The notes below the pieces were generated by a model. The model was not told the DNA's origin. It searched no databases and saw only the letters and a list, made by a program, of their open reading frames with translations. 15,678 bases of DNA from JBNJGT01 sp964473285. GTDB lineage: Archaea; Nanobdellota; Nanobdellia; Woesearchaeales; JACJVW01. The DNA is taken from the NCBI GenBank assembly GCA_964473285.1, contig CAYYOI010000034.1, forward strand, positions 1 through 15,678. The letters run 5' to 3'. Within the stretch, counting starts at the first letter, position 1; every line of letters begins with the position of its first letter. Of this stretch, positions 7,250 to 12,853 are shown piece by piece. The translations under genes and the position numbers were made by a program.

Positions 7250-7260
7250 AAATATAAAAA
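7250..7260 (-). promoter_or_regulatory. TATA box of the 66-aa membrane protein gene
   Basis: On the minus strand this reads TTTTTATATTT. The predicted start near 7229 coincides with the first base of the AGGTGA site, so the leader would be only about 10 nt. Confidence 0.5.
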
Positions 7261-7285
7261 GCTTGTGTTAAATCCAGTGGATAAG

Positions 7286-7295
7286 TTTTATAAAT
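7286..7295 (+). promoter_or_regulatory. TATA box of tRNA-Leu
   Basis: TTTTATAAAT centred about 28 nt before the first base of the mature tRNA at 7319. That is the usual archaeal spacing for a tRNA promoter with little or no 5' leader. Confidence 0.6.
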
Positions 7296-7318
7296 GAATG
7301 TCTTTTTCTCCTGTATAC

Positions 7319-7442
7319 GCGGGGGTGCCGGAGTGGCCAAACGGGATGGACTCAAGGGTATTGAGTGAAGAGCTCCCCTGGAGCTATGACTGAGCAATCC
7401 ATTGGCTTAGTGCCTACGAGGGTTCAAATCCCTTCCCCCGCA
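7319..7442 (+). tRNA. tRNA-Leu (anticodon CAA), with one intron
   Basis: All cloverleaf elements can be traced. Acceptor GCGGGGG (7319-7325) pairs with CCCCCGC (7435-7441), discriminator A7442. The D stem is CCG (7328-7330) with CGG (7342-7344) and a Leu-type loop. The anticodon stem ATGGA (7346-7350) pairs with TCCAT (7398-7402), anticodon CAA at 7353-7355. A class II variable arm runs 7403-7417 with GGC/GCC. The T stem GAGGG (7418-7422) pairs with CCCTT around loop TTCAAAT (7423-7429). The long variable arm, A73 and anticodon CAA together indicate leucine, reading UUG codons. CCA is not encoded. Mature length after removing the 40-nt intron is 84 nt. A run of six T (7445-7450) follows as a likely terminator. 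Confidence 0.95.
7357..7396 (+). other. Archaeal tRNA intron with canonical bulge-helix-bulge (position 37/38)
   Basis: Splicing of a 40-nt intron between G7356 (position 37) and A7397 (position 38) restores a 7-nt anticodon loop. The flanks form a textbook motif. The central 4-bp helix is CTCA (7351-7354) with TGAG (7391-7394). The 5' bulge is A-G|G (7355-7357) and the 3' bulge is C-A|A (7395-7397), each cut after its second base. Inside the intron, AGCTCC (7371-7376) pairs with GGAGCT (7380-7385) around a 3-nt loop. Excision needs the archaeal splicing endonuclease EndA and a ligase (RtcB), not encoded in this window. Confidence 0.93.
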
Positions 7443-7445
7443 TCT

Positions 7446-7458
7446 TTTTTATATTGGT
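7446..7458 (+). promoter_or_regulatory. Promoter word of the first SYGQ membrane gene
   Basis: TTTTTATATTGGT, with a TATA-like core centred about 26 nt before the ATG at 7476, predicting a leaderless mRNA. The identical 13-nt word recurs at 8052-8064, again exactly 30 nt before an ATG. Its 5' T-run overlaps the probable tRNA terminator. Confidence 0.5.
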
Positions 7459-7475
7459 GTATTTTATAATTAATT

Positions 7476-8030
7476 ATGAACTGGTTTGTCATTATTTTGT
7501 TTATGGGCATTATTTCTGGGTTTCAACCAGGTGGTGAAAATACATTGGTTGAATACTTGACAGTTTTTTTCTTCTTTGCTGCATCCTACTGGCAATATCG
7601 CAGCTATAAAAAAGGTAATTTTAGATTCTTTTCTTTATTATTTTTGATTCTATTTATTTTTGCGGGCCTAGAGAAACTTAGTTATGGACAACATATCTTT
7701 GGGTATTCAATTGATACTTCAGATTATAATGTTCAGAATGAAACTAATCTACATAATATCAGAATTGGTTCTGACTCAGAACTTCTTCATCTTCTTGAGT
7801 TTGGTGTCTTATTTTTCAGTTTATCACTAATACTTTCCGTTATACCTTGGGTTAAACGTTTGTATCGAAGACTATATTACCCTGGTAATCAACCATCTTT
7901 TGGAGTAATATTGACTGTTTTGGTGATCTTACTTATTTTGTCTCCTGATTCTTTATGGGGTATTAGGGTAACAGAGATTTTAGAATTACTCATCGCTTTT
8001 TTCTTTTATAGGTATAGTCAGAATATGTAG
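7476..8030 (+). CDS. Multi-pass membrane protein of unknown function with an SYGQ-x2-FG motif
   Basis: A 184-residue, strongly hydrophobic protein with about six membrane segments (roughly 3-16, 23-42, 51-66, 107-127, 142-160 and 165-181). Between segments 3 and 4 is a conserved-looking loop: E66-K-L-S-Y-G-Q-H-I-F-G76, then N85-V-Q-N-E-T-N-L-H-N94. From memory, a very similar pair of motifs (E-E-I-S-W-G-Q-R-x-x-G, then N-x-Q-x-E-x-N-x-H-N) marks a widespread uncharacterised family in archaea and bacteria; I do not know a function. The clustering of E, Q, N and H in one loop could be a metal or active site, but that is inference. The gene is T-rich compared with its neighbours. No Shine-Dalgarno is visible, and the promoter spacing suggests a leaderless start. 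A frameshifted paralogue follows at 8082. Confidence 0.8.
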   Translation: MNWFVIILFMGIISGFQPGGENTLVEYLTVFFFFAASYWQYRSYKKGNFRFFSLLFLILFIFAGLEKLSYGQHIFGYSIDTSDYNVQNETNLHNIRIGSDSELLHLLEFGVLFFSLSLILSVIPWVKRLYRRLYYPGNQPSFGVILTVLVILLILSPDSLWGIRVTEILELLIAFFFYRYSQNM

Positions 8031-8051
8031 CAGTTATTGATATGTAAAGGG

Positions 8052-8064
8052 TTTTTATATTGGT
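8052..8064 (+). promoter_or_regulatory. Promoter word of the second (frameshifted) SYGQ membrane gene
   Basis: TTTTTATATTGGT, identical to 7446-7458 and also starting exactly 30 nt before the ATG (8082). This indicates that the promoter was duplicated with the gene, or is held under common constraint. The core predicts a leaderless transcript. Confidence 0.5.
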
Positions 8065-8081
8065 TTTAATCAATACCTCTG

Positions 8082-8583
8082 ATGAGGGAGATATACTGGT
8101 GGATCTTTGTTCTGTTCATTTTCCTGCTTAGTCTTTTTGGGTTTATAGGTTGTTCTGAATCAGGGTTGATGGAGTTCTTGACTGTCGGATTTTTTTTGCT
8201 TGCTGCATTTTACCATTATCGGCTTTTCCGGTCAAAGCAAGGGGTCTTTCATCTTCTTGTTGATCTTCTTGTTCGGTGCGTTGGAAGAGGTCAGTTATGG
8301 GCAGAATTTCTTTGGTTTTGAATTTGAATCACAAATTCACACTGAAAATGAGTTTGATTTTCATAATATTGATTTTTATAAGGTTGGTTGTCCAGATGTG
8401 ATAGAATACAGCATAGGTTGTGAGGGGGATGATTTCATCTATTTTGGGGTTCTTTTGTTTGGTGTTTCTTTTATTTTGGTGATACTCCTTTCATATAACT
8501 TGTACTTTGGATGCATCCAGGAGTTTTTTGATTTTCTTATTGCTTTCTTGTTTTTCAGGTATAGCTATGATTTAAATAAATGA
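8082..8583 (+). pseudogene. Frameshifted tandem paralogue of the SYGQ membrane protein
   Basis: Two frames together make one protein related to the gene at 7476. The first (from ATG 8082) reads E-S-G-L-M-E-F-L-T-V-G-F-F then A-A-F-Y, matching E-N-T-L-V-E-Y-L-T-V-F-F-F then A-A-S-Y in the first copy. The second frame reads A-L-E-E-V-S-Y-G-Q-N-F-F-G, E-N-E-F-D-F-H-N and the C-terminal F-L-I-A-F-L-F-F-R-Y-S, matching G-L-E-K-L-S-Y-G-Q, N-E-T-N-L-H-N and L-L-I-A-F-F-F-Y-R-Y-S. The switch falls at the four G at 8241-8244; removing one G joins the frames as R-S-K-Q-G-S-F-I-F and gives 166 residues. The repaired protein is about 18 residues shorter than its neighbour: it lacks about five residues in segment 3 and one C-terminal hydrophobic segment. 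It could be a decaying copy, a sequencing or assembly error, or +1 recoding. As sequenced, the first frame ends at 8321. Confidence 0.8.
8251..8274 (+). repeat. 12-nt imperfect tandem repeat inside the frameshifted gene
   Basis: ATCTTCTTGTTG is followed directly by ATCTTCTTGTTC (11 of 12 bases identical). It begins 6 nt after the G-run where the frame changes. In the restored frame it encodes I-F-L-L then I-F-L-F in membrane segment 3. It marks a slippage-prone stretch. Confidence 0.75.
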
Positions 8584-8600
8584 GGAGATTCTTCCAGGAT

Positions 8601-9410
8601 ATGTTTGATTATCATGTACATACAAATGTGACTTTTGACGCACACAGTACGGTTGATGAATACTGTCAAAAGGCCTGTCAGCTGGGTATTGATGAGCTTT
8701 GCTTTACTAATCATCAGGAAGGCAATTTTTATGAGGGAAACTTTAAGCTTGCATTGACAGATAAGGAATGGGATCATCATTTCATAGAGGTGGAGGATGC
8801 AAGGAGCAGGTATCCTTTAGAATTGCGGGTAGGAGTTGAGCTTGGTTATTATCCAGGAAATGAGAAAAAATTGAGGAGATTTTCTGAGCGCTTTCCTTTT
8901 GATTATGTTATGGGAAGTGTCCATTCAGTGAACGGAGACATGATCTCAGCCCCAACCATAAATGATGTTTCTTTGGATGTTACGATTGGAATCTCTGTAG
9001 AGTATTTTGATCTTGTCAAGAAAGCGATCTCTTCAGGGTTATTTGATTCAATAGGCCATATAGATCTTGTGAAAAGGCAGATCCCTAGCCTTCCTTGGGA
9101 GGTTTATAAGGACATGCTTGAAGAATGCGGAGAGCTCATGAAAAGATATGATGTTGGATTTGAGGTAAACACAGGTGGTTACAGGCAGGCTACAGGAGAA
9201 TCATATCCAAATTCTTATGGGATATCGTTGTTTGCTTCGCAGGGTATAGATAAAATAACATTGGGATCAGATGCGCATAATGCGACTCAGTTAGGCCATG
9301 GTTTTAGTGAAGCTATGGATCTTGTTCTTTCCTGTGGTTATGATTCAGTCTGTAGTTATGATAAAAGGGTGTCAACCCCAAAAACTATAAAAACAATCCC
9401 TTCCTGCTAA
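8601..9410 (+). CDS. PHP-domain metal-dependent phosphoesterase (histidinol-phosphatase-like)
   Basis: A 269-residue PHP-fold hydrolase with the full set of likely metal ligands: H5-x-H7, H38 in T-N-H, E80 in G-V-E-L, H108 in G-S-V-H-S, H153 in G-H-I-D, and D224-x-H226 in G-S-D-A-H. Layout and length match the HisJ/HisK-type histidinol-phosphate phosphatases (L-histidinol phosphate to histidinol), typically 260-280 residues. No other his gene is in the window, so the substrate could be a different phosphate ester. Two starts are possible. ATG 8580 overlaps the upstream stop by 4 nt (ATGA) but has no ribosome-binding site. ATG 8601 begins M-F-D-Y-H-V-H-T, right at the first metal motif, and has an ATTTAAATA box centred about 26 nt upstream. 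I prefer 8601, with moderate confidence. Confidence 0.88.
   Translation: MFDYHVHTNVTFDAHSTVDEYCQKACQLGIDELCFTNHQEGNFYEGNFKLALTDKEWDHHFIEVEDARSRYPLELRVGVELGYYPGNEKKLRRFSERFPFDYVMGSVHSVNGDMISAPTINDVSLDVTIGISVEYFDLVKKAISSGLFDSIGHIDLVKRQIPSLPWEVYKDMLEECGELMKRYDVGFEVNTGGYRQATGESYPNSYGISLFASQGIDKITLGSDAHNATQLGHGFSEAMDLVLSCGYDSVCSYDKRVSTPKTIKTIPSC
9385..9393 (+). promoter_or_regulatory. TATA box of RNase J (leaderless)
   Basis: CTATAAAAA centred about 27 nt before the ATG at 9416, inside the last codons of the PHP gene. No Shine-Dalgarno precedes the ATG, in keeping with a leaderless mRNA. Confidence 0.5.
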
Positions 9411-9415
9411 TCCTG

Positions 9416-10753
9416 ATGGTTCTTGAAATAAGAAGTATAGGCGGTTATAACGAGGTTGGCAAGAACATGACTGCCATCCGTATAGATAATGAAGTTCTTA
9501 TCCTTGATATGGGGATTCATCTTGAGAATTATATCAGAATAACCCAGGAAGAAGATGTGGTCAAGTTTGGGGTAAAAGAATTGATTGATGCGGGAGCAAT
9601 TCCTGATATCTCGATGCTTAAGGAATGGAGAAGCCTGGTTTCAGCAATCATTCCAACCCATGCGCATCTTGATCATGTGGGTGCTATCCCTTATCTTGCA
9701 AATAAGTTTGCAGCACCAATCCTTTGCACGCCTTTTACTGGAGAGGTGATAGAATCAATACTTCGGGATGAGCGTATCAGGCTTAAGAACCCAATCAAAA
9801 AACTCAATGTGAACTCAAGATACCAGGTATCTGATACTGTGACAGTGGAGTTCTTGAATGGCACGCATTCGACACCACAGACAGTAATTGTCGCGATACA
9901 CACGCCTTATGGGGTTATTTTGTATGCGAATGATTTCAAGTTTGACCTGTATCCTACCTTTGGAAAGAAACCAAATCTTAAGAGGTTGGAGGAACTTGGA
10001 AAACAGGGAAAAATCCATTCTTTGATAGTTGATTCCACGTATGCTCCGCAAAGGAAAAAGACCCCTTCTGAATCTGTTGCACAACTGATGCTAAGGGATG
10101 TATTGATTGGGACAGACAGTTCAAAAAAGCTTGTTGTCGTGACCACATTCTCTTCGCACATCGCTCGTTTGAAATCAATTGTTGAATACGCGCGAAAGAT
10201 GCAGAGAAAGCCTGTTTTTTTAGGCCGAAGCCTTGCAAAATATGCAGAAGCAGCTGAAAAGGCGAACCTGATCAATTTCAGCGAGGATGTTGAGATAGTG
10301 AAGTTTGCAAGAAAGATAAAGAAAAAGCTTAGGGAAGTCAACAAGAACAAGGAAGAGAGAAGGAAGCATCTTCTTGTGGTTACAGGACATCAGGGTGAAC
10401 CGAAATCTGTGCTTTCAAGGATGATCAATAATGAATTTGATTTTGAGTTCGAACCAGAGGATCATGTTGTTTTTTCGTGCACTGTGATTCCGACACAGAC
10501 GAATCTTGATAATCGTCAGGTGATGGAGGATAAGCTTGCGAAACGTGATGTGCGGATGTTTAAGGATATCCATGTGAGCGGGCATGCTGCACGAGAGGAT
10601 CTGCGTGACCTTATTCATCTGGTGAAACCTCAGCATATAATACCTGCGCACGGAGACTTTACTATGACCTCTGCGCTGGTTGATCTTTGCAAGGATATGG
10701 GATATGAGTCGGTGCTTTTGCTCCAAAACGGGGATAGTATTGATTTCACATAG
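9416..10753 (+). CDS. rnj: RNase J (beta-CASP metallo-beta-lactamase ribonuclease)
   Basis: A 445-residue enzyme, the usual length for archaeal RNase J (440-450), which degrades RNA 5' to 3' and in some members also cuts internally. Zinc-site motifs are visible: H82-A-H84-L-D86-H87, H151 in N-G-T-H-S-T, D173 in A-N-D-F-K-F-D, and H412 in P-A-H-G-D. The beta-CASP domain shows V-D206-S-T-Y-A and the H-V-S-G-H390 motif. It starts six bases after the PHP stop codon but appears to have its own promoter within the PHP 3' end. The protein has no signal or membrane segment and so is cytoplasmic. D173 follows A-N where many relatives have T-G or T-H, which looks like ordinary variation. Confidence 0.95.
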   Translation: MVLEIRSIGGYNEVGKNMTAIRIDNEVLILDMGIHLENYIRITQEEDVVKFGVKELIDAGAIPDISMLKEWRSLVSAIIPTHAHLDHVGAIPYLANKFAAPILCTPFTGEVIESILRDERIRLKNPIKKLNVNSRYQVSDTVTVEFLNGTHSTPQTVIVAIHTPYGVILYANDFKFDLYPTFGKKPNLKRLEELGKQGKIHSLIVDSTYAPQRKKTPSESVAQLMLRDVLIGTDSSKKLVVVTTFSSHIARLKSIVEYARKMQRKPVFLGRSLAKYAEAAEKANLINFSEDVEIVKFARKIKKKLREVNKNKEERRKHLLVVTGHQGEPKSVLSRMINNEFDFEFEPEDHVVFSCTVIPTQTNLDNRQVMEDKLAKRDVRMFKDIHVSGHAAREDLRDLIHLVKPQHIIPAHGDFTMTSALVDLCKDMGYESVLLLQNGDSIDFT

Positions 10754-10755
10754 AA

Positions 10756-10765
10756 ATATTTAAAA
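10756..10765 (+). promoter_or_regulatory. TATA box of the PCNA gene
   Basis: ATATTTAAAA, starting 3 nt after the RNase J stop codon and centred about 42 nt before the PCNA ATG. The predicted leader of about 15 nt contains the AGGGGG ribosome-binding site at 10790-10795, similar to the GAGGGG before the PRC-barrel gene. Confidence 0.55.
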
Positions 10766-10801
10766 AGATAGTATCTCTCCACAGATGATAGGGGGTTAAT
10801 C

Positions 10802-11548
10802 ATGAAACTTACACTGGCAGAACCAAAATATCTTAAGGATAGCATTTCGATTATCTCTGAGTTAATCACAGAGGCAAGATTCACAGTTACAAAGCAGTCC
10901 ATGAAACTTGTTGCAATGGACCCGGCAAATGTTGCAATGGTCATATTTGAGTTATTCTCAAGCAGTTTTACAGAATATGATCTTGAAAAGGATACTGAAT
11001 TCTCGATAAACCTTAATTATTTCAAGCAGATACTGAGGCGGGCAGGATCAAGTGATACACTTACTCTGGAACTGAAAGAAAACAAGCTTAATGTAATTCT
11101 TAAGGGATCCTCTAAGAGGCGGTTTAGCATGTCTGTCCTTGAAGTGGAAGACAAGGAACAAAAGATTCCAAACCTGGAGTTTGCAGCAAGCATAACTGTA
11201 CCGTGCGCAACACTTTCTAATGTGGTTGAAGACGCTGCAGTGATCAATGCGGATTCAGTGAGTTTCATTTCTGATGACAAAAAAGCAACATTCCTTGCAG
11301 AGAGTGACCTTAATAAGGTAGATATCGAGCTTGAGCCAAGTGATGAGATAACCATCAAGAACGAATCAGGAGAATCAGTAAAGGCAAAATATTCGATTGA
11401 ATACTTAAAGAAGATGGTGTCTGGATCTAAACTCTCTGAAACTGTCAGGATCAATTTCGGGAAAGATTATCCTTTGAAGCTTGAGTATGTCTCAGTGGAC
11501 AAGGTAAGGCTTGAGTTTGTGCTTGCACCACGTGTCGAAAACGATTAG
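10802..11548 (+). CDS. pcn: DNA polymerase sliding clamp (PCNA)
   Basis: A 248-residue clamp subunit, the standard archaeal PCNA length, expected to form a homotrimer that tethers polymerases, Fen1 and ligase to DNA. Visible are the two-lobe plan, the K-L-V-A-M-D-P-A-N-V-A-M-V loop in the first lobe (about 35-47), the interdomain connecting loop with V-L-E-V-E-D-K (about 112-125), and a C-terminal strand ending L-A-P-R-V. The ATG at 10802 has AGGGGG 6 nt upstream. The stop TAG shares bases with the stop of the convergent beta-solenoid gene (4-bp overlap at 11545-11548). It follows RNase J closely but has its own promoter. Confidence 0.97.
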   Translation: MKLTLAEPKYLKDSISIISELITEARFTVTKQSMKLVAMDPANVAMVIFELFSSSFTEYDLEKDTEFSINLNYFKQILRRAGSSDTLTLELKENKLNVILKGSSKRRFSMSVLEVEDKEQKIPNLEFAASITVPCATLSNVVEDAAVINADSVSFISDDKKATFLAESDLNKVDIELEPSDEITIKNESGESVKAKYSIEYLKKMVSGSKLSETVRINFGKDYPLKLEYVSVDKVRLEFVLAPRVEND

Positions 11549-12447
11549 GATTTCTTTACTTTTTCTAATGCATTCATAGTGATAGCTCCTAATCCGATTA
11601 TCCATGTGAAAGGGATGAGGAGATAGGATAAGTAAGGTATTGAATTGAGTATTAGGAGTATGAACCAGCCTAATGTGAATGCAAGGTAGTTGTTATTGAG
11701 AAATGTTTTTCCTATGGCAAGGGAAAGGAAGAATTTTGCGATGTATATCATTCCCACGAATACTCCCAGTGCCATTATTGCAGCAGGTATCCCGACAATA
11801 GTTATCATTGCGATCATTATTGCCAGAGGAACCAGAAGGATTGATATCAATCCTGTGATAAATACCTTGCGTGGTTTCCTTTTTATCAGGTTAGCACGTT
11901 TTTCTGCTTCTATCCATGGGAGATTTAGGAGAAGAAATCCAACCAGGAGGAAAGATATGAAGTTGAAGGCTTTCCAGGATATGTCAGTGGTCTCCATCTT
12001 TTCTGTGTAATTTAGGTCCTTGATTTTTGAATCCGGCGAAACATATAGCTCTTTGGAATCAATATCCGCTCTTGTTATGTCTCCTGCTATATGTGTATAT
12101 GTCCCACCCAGGGAGGCATTTGTAATGTTTCCTTTTATTGTTATCGAGTTGGCGTAAGCTTTGAGTTCCTTGATATCTGCATTGGTCTCTATTATGTTTG
12201 CAAAAAGGGTTGCCTGAGAAACGTCCCCATTTATCTCTATATCTTCTGCGATTGCTTTGAGATTATTCACAGGAGCATCTATGACTATCTTTGATGCAGC
12301 TGCATGGACTGTGTCTACAGGGGCATTTATGAAGACGTGGTTTGCTGCAATGGTTGCAGTTTCTGTCGTTTCGTTTATTATTACTGTGTTTCCTGTCATA
12401 AGGGCGTTTGTGAAAGGAAGGAGAAGCAGTAGAAGGAATATCCTCAT
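11545..12447 (-). CDS. Secreted beta-solenoid (bactofilin-like) domain on a multi-pass membrane anchor
   Basis: A 300-residue envelope protein. Residues 1-15 are a signal peptide (M-R-I-F-L6-P-F-T-N-A). Residues 19-146 are eight consecutive coils of exactly 16 residues with the pattern A-x-x-[IV]-x-[IV]-[ND]-[AG]-[PDN]-[VI]-x-x-[AVL]-x-x-x, for example 35-50, 51-66, 67-82 and 99-114. This is a right-handed beta-helix signature like the polymer-forming bactofilin/DUF583 fold. Residues about 160-290 contain four or five TM helices (about 160-178, 195-217, 219-246, 255-270 and 272-290) with a Lys/Arg-rich cytoplasmic loop at 182-195. The solenoid should sit outside the cell, unlike cytosolic bactofilins. 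Its role is unknown; surface scaffolding or self-assembly is inference. The ATG overlaps the upstream YjbQ-family stop (ATGA), so the two are co-translated. Confidence 0.85.
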   Translation of the reverse strand: MRIFLLLLLLPFTNALMTGNTVIINETTETATIAANHVFINAPVDTVHAAASKIVIDAPVNNLKAIAEDIEINGDVSQATLFANIIETNADIKELKAYANSITIKGNITNASLGGTYTHIAGDITRADIDSKELYVSPDSKIKDLNYTEKMETTDISWKAFNFISFLLVGFLLLNLPWIEAEKRANLIKRKPRKVFITGLISILLVPLAIMIAMITIVGIPAAIMALGVFVGMIYIAKFFLSLAIGKTFLNNNYLAFTLGWFILLILNSIPYLSYLLIPFTWIIGLGAITMNALEKVKKS

Positions 12448-12815
12448 GATATCACTACTCTTCTTTCTCTTGGTCCGTCAAATTCACAGAAAAAGATGCC
12501 CTGCCATGTCCCAAGCGCAAGCTTGCCATCAATAACTGGGATGGTAACGCTTGCGCCCATGAGTGATGCTTTGATATGCCCATCGCTGTTACCTTCAGCG
12601 TGCCTGTAGTTGTCGTCCTGAGGTACAAGTCCATCAAGTTTAGCTAGAATATCCTGTTTTACTGTGGGATCAGCATTCTCGTTTATGGTTATTGCAGCGG
12701 TTGTGTGGGGCACGTAGACTGTAACTGTTGTTCTGCTTTTATCAAGAGATTTCTTGACTTTTTCGGTTATATCTAGTAACTCATTCTTGGCTGAGGTCTG
12801 GATAGTGAGAATCAT
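12444..12815 (-). CDS. YjbQ/UPF0047 family protein
   Basis: A 123-residue single-domain protein of the YjbQ (UPF0047) family, usually 130-140 residues and often labelled secondary thiamine-phosphate synthase on the basis of weak complementation of thiE mutants. Family signatures are complete: P-H-T-T-A-A-I-T-I-N-E-N-A-D-P at 36-50, R-H-A-E-G-N-S-D-G-H at 71-80, L-G-T-W-Q-G-I-F-F at 101-109 and E-F-D-G-P-R at 111-116. The conserved His residues likely form a metal or active site. The physiological role is uncertain, and no thiamine genes are nearby. The ATG at 12815 has a TATA box about 28 nt upstream and no ribosome-binding site, so it is probably leaderless. Its stop overlaps the next ATG by 4 nt (ATGA). 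Confidence 0.93.
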   Translation of the reverse strand: MILTIQTSAKNELLDITEKVKKSLDKSRTTVTVYVPHTTAAITINENADPTVKQDILAKLDGLVPQDDNYRHAEGNSDGHIKASLMGASVTIPVIDGKLALGTWQGIFFCEFDGPRERRVVIS

Positions 12816-12837
12816 AAATATGTATAAAATAAAAAAA

Positions 12838-12849
12838 GTATAATAAACT
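12838..12849 (-). promoter_or_regulatory. TATA box of the YjbQ unit, next to a T-run after radA
   Basis: On the minus strand GTTTATTATAC is centred about 28 nt before the ATG at 12815. It is followed at once by seven T (12837-12831), which could terminate the radA transcript. Promoter and terminator would share the 38-bp gap. Confidence 0.5.
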
Positions 12850-12853
12850 TTGC

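Noticed and set aside
7420..7442. tRNA-Leu 3' end as an integration (att) site for the following membrane genes
   Set aside because: I found no second copy of the T-arm/acceptor sequence downstream and no integrase; the SYGQ pair is explained by tandem duplication.
8200..8583. Independent 127-aa gene from ATG 8200
   Set aside because: Its first residues are out of frame with the family, and the remainder aligns with the C-terminal part of the paralogue; it is the second half of the frameshifted gene.
9907..10350. Minus-strand open frame of 147 codons inside RNase J
   Set aside because: It is a shadow of a well-conserved gene; composition is Phe/Ser-rich with no start signals.
11017..11454. 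Minus-strand open frame of 145 codons inside PCNA
   Set aside because: It is antisense to a complete PCNA, Ser/Leu-rich and without start signals.
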